Assembly (NCBI GenBank): GCA_007129085.1
Contig: SKWF01000036.1
Coordinates: 1 to 12,256, forward strand
Length of the DNA: 12,256 bases
Origin: Balneolaceae bacterium
GTDB lineage: Bacteria; Bacteroidota; Rhodothermia; Balneolales; Balneolaceae
Direction: 5' to 3'
Shown piece by piece: positions 6,801-12,256 of the stretch (position 1 is its first letter; each line of letters begins with the position of its first letter). The notes beneath the pieces are model-generated. The model did no database searches, was not told the DNA's origin, and was given only the letters and a program-made list of their open reading frames with translations. Position numbers and translations under genes: made by a program.

Positions 6801-9505
6801 AAATTAACTACTGCTTGGTGAGGGAGGATAATGACCACAAACAGAGATTGTAATGTATTCATCTTTAAATTTAACCGTACTTTTTCCCAGTACAGTTTCC
6901 AGCGAACGACCCTCGGCCGATTTATAATATCTGAAGAGAGCGTCACATAAATCGGGAATGCCAAAATACCAAAGGCAAAAAGTGTCCATAGCCACGGATC
7001 ACCCGGCAGCCAAAACCAGCCTGCTACAAAGAAAATAGTGAGAAACAGCGGGTTTAGAGATCTCCGTATGTTATCAAACACCTTCCATTTCGAGAGTAAG
7101 TTTATAGGATTTTTCTCCTTTTCGTCCGACGTTGGAACCCGCTTAAATATCCATGAACCGATTTGCCAATCCCCCCTAACCCAACGATGGTTTCGTTTAC
7201 TGTAACTGGCATACGTAGTTGGAAAATCATCAAAAAGTTCAATATCTGTAGCGAAGCCAGCCCGCAGATAAGTACTTTCAATTAAATCGTGAGAGAGTAT
7301 TCGATTGTCGGGAAATCGATTGGTAAGGACCTCGTGGAAAGCCTCTACATCATAAATTCCTTTACCGGTAAATACGGCCTCTCCGGTAAGATCCTGATAA
7401 ATGTCAGATACCGCAGTTGAATAGGGATCTAACCCCACATTGCCTGAAAATATTTTAGAAAACCACGTTTTTTGAGCTGAAGCCGGTGATATTGAAATCC
7501 TCGGCTGAATAATTGCGTACCCTTTTATAATCCGTTTTTTATCCGGATCAAACCAGGGCCTATTTAAAGGGTGCGCAATGGTACGGATTAAATTTACCGC
7601 GCTATCCGGCGGCATCTTGGTATCTGCATCAAGAGTAATAACATAGCGGACTCGCAACCTCGATATGGAAGGAATAAAATCGCCAAATATATGCGTGAAA
7701 AAGGTTTCCGCTTCGTGATCGCAGAGAACCTTATCAAGCTCCTCAAGCTTCCCTCGTTTGCGCTCCCAGCCCATCCAGCAATTCTCCGTCTCATTCCAGA
7801 TCCGATCCCGGTGGAGTACAAAAAATTTATCGCCATAAGCTGACTTATACTTTTTATTTAACGCTGTTATCTCCTCTTTGGCTGCACGTAAAATGCCTGC
7901 ATCTTTTTCCTCACTAACGCTATCCGAATCATGAAAATCTGATAAGATTGCAAACTGAAGTTTAGGATTGGGGTTAGACAGCGAACGGAGCTCGAGTTTT
8001 TCCAGCTGATTTTTTACGTCTTCAGCGGATGAAAACAGAGTGGGTACCACAACAAGGGTGCGGGAGCTATCCGGAATTCCCAGATCTTTATAATCCATTT
8101 TTGGAAGTTTCCTTGGCGGAAGTAAAAATGCAAAAAATCGGTTCACCGCTGATACAGAAAGATCTAATGCCGGAAAAAGTGCCACCAAAAGGACTGCTGT
8201 GGAAATTAGTGCAGATTCACTCACCGCATCCGTAAGCAGCCATAGAATTACCATCAGCCCAATAGTATGAAGTATAATCGACCCAATGTACCAAAACGAC
8301 TGCCGTTCGAACCGCAATCTGGCTCTTTCGTAGAGCGGCATTTTGTATTCTATACTTTTCGAAAATGCTCTGTAGCCATCTCCTGTCAAATAATATCCCA
8401 CGTGCCTTTTTACAGCTTCCCGATTCTGAAGATTATCTGCTGCTTCCTCACCATTTTCGACGGTGACTTCCGCTGCTTTTTTCACGGCAAGCTCTGCAAC
8501 TTCCCACTCAGTATATTTACTCTGCAGGCTTAGTTTCTCAACCGCTTTTCGGTATCTATCCCGCGTTTCAAAATCCATTTTATCATAGATATTAAACGGA
8601 TCACGTTTTAAAATTTTCTCAATTACAGAACACGCTTCAACAAAATCAGACCAATTGGTTTCTGCCGATTCGCGCAGAGTAATCACAGCATTTTGGATAC
8701 TTACCTGCAGACGTGATTCGCGCTGTACCTCAACCTGTATGGCATCATTTATACTTATATCGTGCTTTTTGAACCGATAGCTGAACCACCTCTTTTGCTC
8801 ATCGAGAAGCATTCCCGACTGCTGAAGCTGATTATAGAGCTCAATCAGTATGCGAAGCTCGGGATATTCTCTTTTTCGATTTGCCACCCAGTGCGAAATG
8901 ATTGCGATAAGCTGTCCCGGTTCCTGCAGATCTCTTTCCGACAGATCCCGGATCATATTATTAACATCTCTCCATATTCTTTTCCGGGCTAATATCCGGC
9001 TGGCTTTCTCAGCCAGTTTTTGCACAAGTATTAGTCGTACCATAATGGGTATGGCCCATACTTCGCCCTGCATCAACTTCTCCCGCTCCTGGTAGCTCTC
9101 TATGTAATGTATTAGCACCTCTTCGTCCACCAGGTTATCCGTGTGGGTCAACAGTGTCATCAAAAGCTCGTACACTCGTGGTAACCCCTTATGCTCACCA
9201 TCTTTCAGTGTCGGTATTTTGTTTTGAAACTCCGTGGGAAAATCTATGCCAACCTGCACAATTTGTTCCTGGATGATGTAGAAGTTATCAATCAGCCACT
9301 CTGCTGCCGGCGACAGATCCCGATTTTCCTTAGCCAACCCCGAAAGAACGGTATACGCCTCATCCAGTACTTTTTTAGATCGATCCAATATCGGTTGTAT
9401 TGGGCGAATTTCTCCCGTCGGTTCGGTCGAAGAGTGCAGCTCAGATAGATTCTCTGCACTCTCTTTTAGATATTTTACATTGTACGATATTCTTGAATCT
9501 TCCAT
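815..9505 (-). CDS. ndvB: Cyclic beta-1,2-glucan synthase (NdvB/ChvB/Cgs family; GT84 + GH94)
   Basis: A giant inner-membrane enzyme of 2,896 residues, close to the usual 2,800-2,900. The family makes beta-1,2-glucan from UDP-glucose on a protein-bound intermediate and trims or cyclises it with a phosphorylase-like C-terminus. Domains (numbered from the ATG at 9505): 1-400 soluble, helix-rich; membrane segments at about 405-462; GT84 glycosyltransferase core with DxD motif D626-A-D628, acidic D740/E743, and HRWVRGDWQ at 773-781; further membrane segments at about 820-985; glycoamylase-like domain about 1300-1530 (HHHGMG at 1512); a first GH94-type beta-sandwich about 1590-1850; a second from about 2100; GH94 barrel about 2400-2800. 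The barrel keeps FRDQLQD (R2433), general acid D2568 in GDWNDGMN, and the phosphate-site candidates H2724 (QYTHG) and T2791 (YTGSCG). A GTG lies one codon upstream (9508), but the AAGAGA ribosome site is better spaced for the ATG. The frame is unbroken. No NdvA/ChvA exporter is adjacent. Whether the product is cyclic or linear cannot be told. Confidence 0.93.
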   Translation of the reverse strand: MEDSRISYNVKYLKESAENLSELHSSTEPTGEIRPIQPILDRSKKVLDEAYTVLSGLAKENRDLSPAAEWLIDNFYIIQEQIVQVGIDFPTEFQNKIPTLKDGEHKGLPRVYELLMTLLTHTDNLVDEEVLIHYIESYQEREKLMQGEVWAIPIMVRLILVQKLAEKASRILARKRIWRDVNNMIRDLSERDLQEPGQLIAIISHWVANRKREYPELRILIELYNQLQQSGMLLDEQKRWFSYRFKKHDISINDAIQVEVQRESRLQVSIQNAVITLRESAETNWSDFVEACSVIEKILKRDPFNIYDKMDFETRDRYRKAVEKLSLQSKYTEWEVAELAVKKAAEVTVENGEEAADNLQNREAVKRHVGYYLTGDGYRAFSKSIEYKMPLYERARLRFERQSFWYIGSIILHTIGLMVILWLLTDAVSESALISTAVLLVALFPALDLSVSAVNRFFAFLLPPRKLPKMDYKDLGIPDSSRTLVVVPTLFSSAEDVKNQLEKLELRSLSNPNPKLQFAILSDFHDSDSVSEEKDAGILRAAKEEITALNKKYKSAYGDKFFVLHRDRIWNETENCWMGWERKRGKLEELDKVLCDHEAETFFTHIFGDFIPSISRLRVRYVITLDADTKMPPDSAVNLIRTIAHPLNRPWFDPDKKRIIKGYAIIQPRISISPASAQKTWFSKIFSGNVGLDPYSTAVSDIYQDLTGEAVFTGKGIYDVEAFHEVLTNRFPDNRILSHDLIESTYLRAGFATDIELFDDFPTTYASYSKRNHRWVRGDWQIGSWIFKRVPTSDEKEKNPINLLSKWKVFDNIRRSLNPLFLTIFFVAGWFWLPGDPWLWTLFAFGILAFPIYVTLSSDIINRPRVVRWKLYWEKVRLNLKMNTLQSLFVVIILPHQAVVNLDAIFRTLYRLLISKKNLLEWTTASNTEQNSSNSLGAYIRSLSFSIYLGIAILTAAFYVSIQSFWVVIPFFVVWAGAPFFLWYVSHPVEDFFEPYSEADEKKMREYARRTWFYFERFVNKEHSWLPPDNFQVDPPLPEFDRTSPTNIGLSLVSTQVAYNRGYITYSELLDRVENTLVSLEKLERFRGHFYNWYETKLGDVLDPKYISTVDSGNLAAGLIVIKEGIKKSSSAKINENYREGITDTVETLKSIFEQLNEIYELPPRCYNRVMVFSNKMLAHLAESDKDGIVLMRKLKKDAANLSSINLLPLGSHIDDKKMQDLLFWLNSPLKQVEKAIAEWKCFNISDEVDFHKYSPEELNSQMLNRDDNPQCVLMFNRWKKQKEHIISICEKLIEEMDFSFLYLPKRSLFSIGYNVDKATLDKSTYDLLASEARIASYIAISKGDVPAEHWFSLSRRLTSLNRNEILLSWGGTMFEYLMPLLFMKSYPDTLMDQTYRNVVRWQKEYGERQKLPWGFSESAYYFLNIDLHYQYRTFGAPGLGLKRGLAEDHVVAPYASMMALMVDAKASMRNLEELEHSGGYGLYGFFDAVDFTPSRLEKSEKQKVVKSYMVHHHGMGLLAIENTLNNRVIHDYFHADARIKSCELILQERIPRGIPIKEPHPIEVELEPGAQEAIQNVVEHAGIDNLDTAPPRLHILSNPNYSTIITHSGTGGAKFNGVTMNGWDADPTTDPLGFFFYIKDCNSGEFWSATHQPVKRKPDRYDTWFHNGKVITSRVDEWIETTTEASVSPDYPMEFRKITLTNYSHKKRVLEVTSYAEVVLNKLNDHLSHPAFSKLFIQTDYLPEHHAIIAKRRPRSEEEQPMWLVHPFATDSFEKLENPLQFETERSKFIGRGRSLSHPAAMDENHRLEGSLGNVSDPIVSLRKRVTIKPGEKMVCSFGLGYAGSREEAVQLADMFDNQHSVQRAFDLASMYSSVELNQIGVNSKEAHFYQKMASYLIYSDKKYRADDNRLRENRKKQHDLWAYGISGDLPLVVFRMDSTDQLKSLRKLLKAHAFWRMKGLETELLILNEHPPSYADEVHEAIQREIEVSSERDLMNKYGGLFLERTDKLPSEDLSLIMSVAHLVLNKYLPYPEELIAPQAGTLSWYSNIGEVKSLKSNNGQSITKKDKPENEVQFYNGFGGFSKSGREYTMFIKPDEQTGRLKFPPAPWINVIANKDFGFTASERGAGYTWSQNSRENKLTTWSNDPVKDPHSEAFFIRDNENNHSWSPTPGPMPGNDKYVVTHGFGYTTYKYSSENLDQELTQFVPLEGAVKISQLTLSNTGKKERSLSLFRYSDRVLGVNRKSASRHVISQADEDGKTLYAKSFYNNEFAGRTVFSSVQDGGVASNTWFTTDRKSFIGRNRSLSSPVAVVSSHTLDEKVVIGEDVCAALQADIELSAGETKTIWFLDGEATSMEKAESMINRFSEIGSVDNAFEEVRQYWEKTLTKIQVSTPDRSLDLMLNGWLMYQNLSSRMWGRTAYYQAGGAFGFRDQLQDVMSVLYVDSDITREQILLHASKQFKEGDVLHWWHPPTGRGIRSKITDDRLWLPYVTENYIRKTGDASILEEQIAYIEARKLEEYEHEVYLTPHVTDEKGSLYEHCCKAIDISLQFGEHGLPLIGAGDWNDGMNRVGQGGRGESVWLGFFIYDTLIKFQKICTKMGDGKRAERYQRVASTLKKKLNSEGWDGEWYLRAFYDDGTPLGSIENDECKIDAISQAWSVISGVASEDRAAKSLQAVEKHLISERDKIIRLLSPPFDETEKSPGYIKGYIPGVRENGGQYTHGALWVIKAMAELGMGEKAVKYIHMINPINHATTEEEALKYKVEPYVVAADVYGEPPLNGMGGWTWYTGSCGWMYRVMLESVLGFLIADDQIILKPSISKTWKEYKITYTADDKGTEYQITIANPEGYETGRLYGTVDGKTVRFDDREAAISILHDGKRHTVELSLAADPVNA

Positions 9506-9512
9506 CACGCAT

Positions 9513-9518
9513 TCTCTT
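9513..9518 (-). promoter_or_regulatory. Ribosome binding site of the glucan synthase
   Basis: Read on the minus strand, AAGAGA ends 7 nt before the ATG at 9505 but only 4 nt before the in-frame GTG at 9508. The spacing favours the ATG as the true start. It is one of the few purine-rich sites at a start codon in this window. Confidence 0.5.
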
Positions 9519-9530
9519 TTTTATTACCCG

Positions 9531-9552
9531 ATAGAATTTCTCTCTATTCTAT
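9531..9552. repeat. Inverted repeat just upstream of the glucan synthase start
   Basis: ATAGAAT (9531-9537) and ATTCTAT (9546-9552) are exact reverse complements around an 8-nt spacer. In minus-strand RNA the loop would be the purine-rich AGAGAGAA, and the hairpin would end 12 nt before the ribosome site at 9513-9518. It could be an operator or a translation-control hairpin; neither is shown. Confidence 0.4.
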
Positions 9553-9557
9553 AATAT

Positions 9558-9572
9558 CCACCTTTTTGGCGG
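9558..9572 (-). repeat. Small GC-rich hairpin in the glucan synthase leader
   Basis: On the minus strand CCGCC-AAAAA-GGTGG can form a 5-bp stem with one G-U pair and a five-base loop. It lies about 53 nt before the start codon and stands out as GC-rich in an AT-rich gap. No T-run follows it on the minus strand. On the plus strand it is followed by T-rich sequence, but the stem then has an A-C mismatch and no plus-strand gene precedes it. Confidence 0.35.
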
Positions 9573-9655
9573 TTTTATCTATTTTTTTAATGTGTTTAGC
9601 ACAACTTTTTCACCCCACAAAATCGCCACTCAATATCAATCTCTCTGTTTGTTAA

Positions 9656-9723
9656 AATAATCATTTGATTAGCCAACTCTTTTCTGATAAAAAATTGTCA
9701 GGCTAATCCATTATCAGATTATT
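9656..9723. repeat. 68-bp nested inverted repeat between the lipoprotein and the glucan synthase
   Basis: Three nested arms: outer AATAATC (9656-9662) with GATTATT (9717-9723), perfect over 7 bp; middle GATTAGCC (9667-9674) with GGCTAATC (9701-9708), perfect over 8 bp; inner CTGATAA (9684-9690) with TTGTCAG (9695-9701), 7 bp with one G-U on the plus-sense strand and loop AAAA. The inner and middle arms share base 9701. CTGATAA can also pair perfectly with TTATCAG (9711-9717), so alternative folds exist. It lies 59 bp after the lipoprotein stop and about 150 bp before the glucan synthase start. It could be a terminator region for the lipoprotein or ars transcript, a structured 5' leader, or a remnant of a small palindromic element. 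No classic terminator T-run abuts it. Confidence 0.5.
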
Positions 9724-9781
9724 AGTCACGTATAGCCCTCTTGATACCTCAACCCTGCCTTCTATAATATTTTTGCTCTAT

Positions 9782-10162
9782 TTAATCAGAGCGCTCAGCT
9801 CTTAACTCTTGCTCCTTCTCCACAATAGAGTTGTAAAGTTGGCCATCATCCTGCATCTCCCTGCGAATTTGTATAAAGCGATCCTCGCTTAATTCTACCT
9901 GTTCAAGATATGGTTCCACACTGTTTAGATCGTGCTCAGTGCTTACGCCATCCTCTTCAGCTTTTACTCGCACAAGAGCAAATTTTTCAATTTCAGACTG
10001 AGAAACTTCGGGGGTCATATCTGCGGGATGATTTGTTTCTGCAACCATTCCTGCCCCGGCACCATCTCCCTCACCTTCCGATTCACCAAACTCTGCACTG
10101 CTTTGGCATCCAATTAATCCTAATGATAAAATTAAAGCCACCGTAAAACCAAGTCGTCTCAT
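9782..10162 (-). CDS. Small acidic secreted lipoprotein, function unknown
   Basis: A 126-residue predicted lipoprotein. The ATG at 10162 gives a standard type II signal: basic MRRLG, hydrophobic FTVALILSLGL, then lipobox L-I-G-C with acylated Cys19. The Sec pathway and Lgt/LspA would process it. An in-frame GTG at 10171 would add three residues (MYF) before this and seems less likely. After Cys19 comes a flexible acidic, glycine-rich linker (ESEGEGDGAGAG), then about 75 mostly helical, charged residues. The pattern SEIEKFALVRVKAE followed later by ELSEDRFIQIRREMQDDGQL loosely recalls DUF4168-type domains, but I would not assign the family without a profile search. It lies 111 bp downstream of arsC on the same strand, so read-through from the ars operon is possible, though no metal ligands (no Cys after Cys19, one His in the linker and one later) suggest an arsenic role. 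No Shine-Dalgarno is visible. Confidence 0.8.
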   Translation of the reverse strand: MRRLGFTVALILSLGLIGCQSSAEFGESEGEGDGAGAGMVAETNHPADMTPEVSQSEIEKFALVRVKAEEDGVSTEHDLNSVEPYLEQVELSEDRFIQIRREMQDDGQLYNSIVEKEQELRAERSD

Positions 10163-10273
10163 GAAATACACTATTTAGTTTGAACATTAATTTACACTTT
10201 GTTAACTGGTTTTTTCCGTTGATGTTTCATCTCAATTATCCAAAACCTTAACAAATCGCAATAGAGTTCTATT

Positions 10274-10888
10274 TTAAAATTTAGAGTGTGACATCACGTA
10301 CGCCATCTCCATTGCAATTTGCCGGCACCGCTCGTCATACACGTCCGATTCCTGTGGCGTACCATCCGACTCTTTTGGATCTTTGTATGGCAACGATATC
10401 CTTTTTGATGCACCCGGAATAAACGGGCAGTTTTGATCTGCATCTGAGCAGGTCATTACCGCGGCAAAGTTTTTTTGTGGATTGGAAGAATCGTTATAGG
10501 TTTTGGAAAAGCACTCCAGTGGTTCGGCATCATCAGAAAAGTAAACATGGTAGTGTGGATTCTTCCCCTCTTTGTTTTTTACCGTAAGCCCTGCCCGCTC
10601 CACAGCCGCAACTGCTCGTGGATTAAACGCTGTTGCCTCCGTACCGCCCGAAAAGGTTTCAACTCCATCTATTTCATAATAATGCGCTAAAACCGCCGCC
10701 CAAACCTGGCTTAACGTACTTCTGCGACTGTTGTGTGTACAGATGAACGTCAATTTTGCTGATTCATTCTCTGCATGTCTCCTCTTGATGTATTCCGCGA
10801 CTTCATGAAGCTTTTCACGCCGACCTTTAGGAACCGTAGATAATTCTTGTTCAACCTGTTTGATATATGTTTTTAACAAATTATACAT
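10274..10888 (-). CDS. arsC: Arsenate reductase, thioredoxin-coupled (LMW-PTP-like ArsC) type
   Basis: A 204-residue cytoplasmic protein. Residues 45 onward match the low-molecular-weight phosphatase fold used by thioredoxin-dependent arsenate reductases, which reduce arsenate to arsenite for export. The P-loop is C50-THNSR-R56-S (C-x5-R). The two further redox cysteines of this class are present with the correct spacing: C147 and C154 in TCSDADQNCP, closely matching the plasmid pI258 ArsC segment. A D170-P171 pair fits the general-acid loop. Differences from the roughly 130-residue classical enzymes: a helical N-terminal extension of about 44 residues, THNSRRS in place of the usual TGNSCRS, a longer region around 105-140, and extra cysteines C126 and C188. 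The ATG at 10888 is kept because the extension is continuous with it. It follows arsA by 151 bp in the same direction, which supports the arsenic role. A phosphatase role is less likely given three conserved redox cysteines. Confidence 0.88.
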   Translation of the reverse strand: MYNLLKTYIKQVEQELSTVPKGRREKLHEVAEYIKRRHAENESAKLTFICTHNSRRSTLSQVWAAVLAHYYEIDGVETFSGGTEATAFNPRAVAAVERAGLTVKNKEGKNPHYHVYFSDDAEPLECFSKTYNDSSNPQKNFAAVMTCSDADQNCPFIPGASKRISLPYKDPKESDGTPQESDVYDERCRQIAMEMAYVMSHSKF

Positions 10889-10987
10889 CTGATGCTTATA
10901 TAAATATTGAGATTTCGATTACCAATTAATCCTAAATCGTAGATAAACGATAGTAATATTGATTATGTCTGTTTAAACTCTATAATA

Positions 10988-11012
10988 GGTGATAAAAAGC
11001 CTGAATACCACC
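10988..11012 (-). repeat. Intercistronic hairpin between arsA and arsC
   Basis: On the minus strand GGTGGTA (11012-11006) can pair with TATCACC (10994-10988): 7 bp including one G-U, loop of 11 nt. It begins 28 nt after the arsA stop. No T-run follows, so a terminator is unlikely; an mRNA processing or stability element, or chance, are alternatives. Confidence 0.3.
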
Positions 11013-11039
11013 GAGTAATTTCTATCAAACTCATCAATC

Positions 11040-12256
11040 CTAACTAATTTTTGCACTCTTTGTTAACCCTGAATTTTGAACAAGATATTGTAAAATTCGT
11101 TCTTCCACGATCCATGGAATGCTGTAGAGTCGACTGGCATGCTCATCATTAATTTTCTTTAGCAGTGGCACCTCTTCAGCTGCTCGTTGTTTTAGCAGCG
11201 GATCACTTACATCTGCTGCCGACATACTCTGGTTGGCGATCCAGGCATAAGGCTCAATTCCAGATCGGCGCAGATCATCCTGCAGTTTCGCCGCCTCACT
11301 GATCGGCGTAGTTTCGGGCAGTGCAACAATCAACAGTTTGGAATACTCCGGATCCTGCAGATACATGTAGGGCGTTTTCAATTTATCGGCCTTCATGGTT
11401 GTGTTCCGCAGCACCTCTTTGTGGTAGCTCCCTGTAGTGTCGAGCAACAACAGAGTGTGACCGGTTGGAGCGGTATCCATCACCACAAATTTTCGTTTGG
11501 CTTGATGAATCGCCTTTGAAAAGGCGTGAAACACAGCGACCTCTTCCGTGCAGGGAGACTCCAGATCTTCCCGCATAAGTTTTACTTCCTCCTCGGTTTT
11601 ACCCTGCCCTTTCTGTTTCAGCACTTTTTCGATATACGCCTTTTTCTCTTTATCCGGATTGATACGGTCCAAATCCAGGTTCTCAGGCAGTTCAATATCG
11701 CCGATATGATCCTGCAGGTGCGCCGCCGGATCTGTTGTGGTAAGATGAACGGGGTATCCACGTTGAGCCAGTTTTAAAGCAACCGCTGCCGCTACAGTCG
11801 TTTTCCCCACTCCACCTTTCCCCATGGTCATCACCAGGCCGTGATCTTTTTCAGCAATCAAATCGTCAACAAGCTGATCCAAATCCGGCAGATTGCTTTC
11901 GCGCTCTTCGGTTAAAATTGACTCACTCTTATCTTTGATTTCTGATCTGTCCAGAGGTTCAAAAACTTTTCTCAGCCGATCCAAACCCAGCAGATTATAC
12001 GGCCGCAGGGGGAACACCAGCTGCTTCATTTTTTTCAGTCGCTCCGGCATATTTTCCAGGGTTCGGTCAGCCATCTCTTTCATCTTTCGTGCAAACGGAT
12101 CCGACTCATCCACAGGTTCAAAATAGCCGTTGATCAACAACAACTGATGGGCAAGCCCCATCTCTTCCAGTTCCAACCCGGACCTATTCGCTTCTCTCAG
12201 CGCTGATTCATCCGGACGTGTAACCAGGTAGATCGTCGTGGCATCTTTATCTTTCA
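11040..12256 (-). CDS. arsA: Arsenical pump-driving ATPase ArsA, C-terminal part (5' end outside window)
   Basis: ArsA is the soluble ATPase that binds to the arsenite carrier (ArsB or Acr3) and energises As(III)/Sb(III) export. The family has two homologous halves; seen here are 404 codons covering the end of the first half, the linker and the whole second half. The frame is open to the window edge: residues TTIYLVTRPDESALREANRS precede any in-frame ATG and match the end of the first half, so an internal start is not the real one. Counting from the edge: linker about 60-140; P-loop GKGGVGKTT at 145-153; metal-binding-type Cys235 in SPCTEE (equivalent to E. coli Cys422); signature DTAPTGHT at 260-267; LPETTPISEA typical of the second half near 315. 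The known double-domain length is about 580, so roughly 180 residues are missing. It lies immediately upstream of arsC, forming the tail of an ars operon; arsD and a carrier gene are expected to the right. Confidence 0.93.
   Translation of the reverse strand, partial: KDKDATTIYLVTRPDESALREANRSGLELEEMGLAHQLLLINGYFEPVDESDPFARKMKEMADRTLENMPERLKKMKQLVFPLRPYNLLGLDRLRKVFEPLDRSEIKDKSESILTEERESNLPDLDQLVDDLIAEKDHGLVMTMGKGGVGKTTVAAAVALKLAQRGYPVHLTTTDPAAHLQDHIGDIELPENLDLDRINPDKEKKAYIEKVLKQKGQGKTEEEVKLMREDLESPCTEEVAVFHAFSKAIHQAKRKFVVMDTAPTGHTLLLLDTTGSYHKEVLRNTTMKADKLKTPYMYLQDPEYSKLLIVALPETTPISEAAKLQDDLRRSGIEPYAWIANQSMSAADVSDPLLKQRAAEEVPLLKKINDEHASRLYSIPWIVEERILQYLVQNSGLTKSAKIS

Noticed and set aside
9551..9600. 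Plus-strand rho-independent terminator (CCACC-TTTTT-GGCGG plus T-runs)
   Set aside because: The stem has an A-C mismatch on this strand, and there is no plus-strand gene upstream to terminate; better read as a minus-strand leader hairpin.
9596..9664. Minus-strand 22-codon frame starting at 9664 in the gap before the glucan synthase
   Set aside because: No ribosome site, no recognisable sequence, and it starts within the nested inverted repeat; most likely chance.
11040..12176. ArsA as a complete 378-residue gene beginning at 12176
   Set aside because: That start is a TTG within a frame that stays open to the window edge, and the residues before it continue the ArsA match; the gene is truncated by the window, not short.
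1..12256. CRISPR arrays, tRNA or rRNA genes, insertion sequences
   Set aside because: All gaps between genes are at most about 300 bp; I saw no regularly spaced repeats, no cloverleaf-like segment and no transposase or terminal repeats.

Overview
The window carries six genes on about 12.3 kb of moderately AT-rich DNA. All lie on the minus strand except one response regulator. Coding density is high, the gaps between genes are very AT-rich, and most starts lack a clear Shine-Dalgarno sequence. These traits, with the protein flavour (stand-alone REC protein, extended thioredoxin-type ArsC, two-domain ArsA), suggest a member of the Bacteroidota or a relative such as Balneolota/Rhodothermota. That placement is an inference from style, not from a marker gene.

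Layout from left to right. At 1-137 (minus) is the N-terminus of undecaprenyl-diphosphatase UppP, cut by the window edge. At 138-438 is a divergent intergenic region with a palindrome, a -10-like box and small inverted repeats. At 439-804 (plus) is a stand-alone receiver-domain response regulator. It ends 10 bp from the stop of a giant convergent gene, 815-9505 (minus), about 2,896 residues. This gene is a cyclic beta-1,2-glucan synthase (NdvB/ChvB/Cgs family) and fills 71% of the window. Upstream of it lies a 276-bp gap rich in inverted repeats, including a 68-bp nested one. Next on the minus strand come a small acidic lipoprotein (9782-10162), a thioredoxin-coupled-type arsenate reductase ArsC (10274-10888) and the C-terminal two thirds of the arsenite-pump ATPase ArsA (11040-12256, 5' end outside the window).

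How the genes relate: arsA and arsC form the tail of an arsenic-resistance operon transcribed leftward. ArsC reduces arsenate to arsenite, and ArsA powers arsenite export through a membrane partner that should lie beyond the right edge. The lipoprotein follows in the same direction but may be separate. The glucan synthase looks like a single-gene unit with its own structured leader. Its product would be a cyclic or linear beta-1,2-glucan, in other bacteria an osmoregulated periplasmic glucan. No ABC exporter (NdvA/ChvA type) is visible here.

I do not see a clear new multi-gene system. The most interesting unexplained signals are the nested inverted repeat at 9656-9723 with the other leader hairpins before the glucan synthase, and the palindrome upstream of the orphan response regulator.
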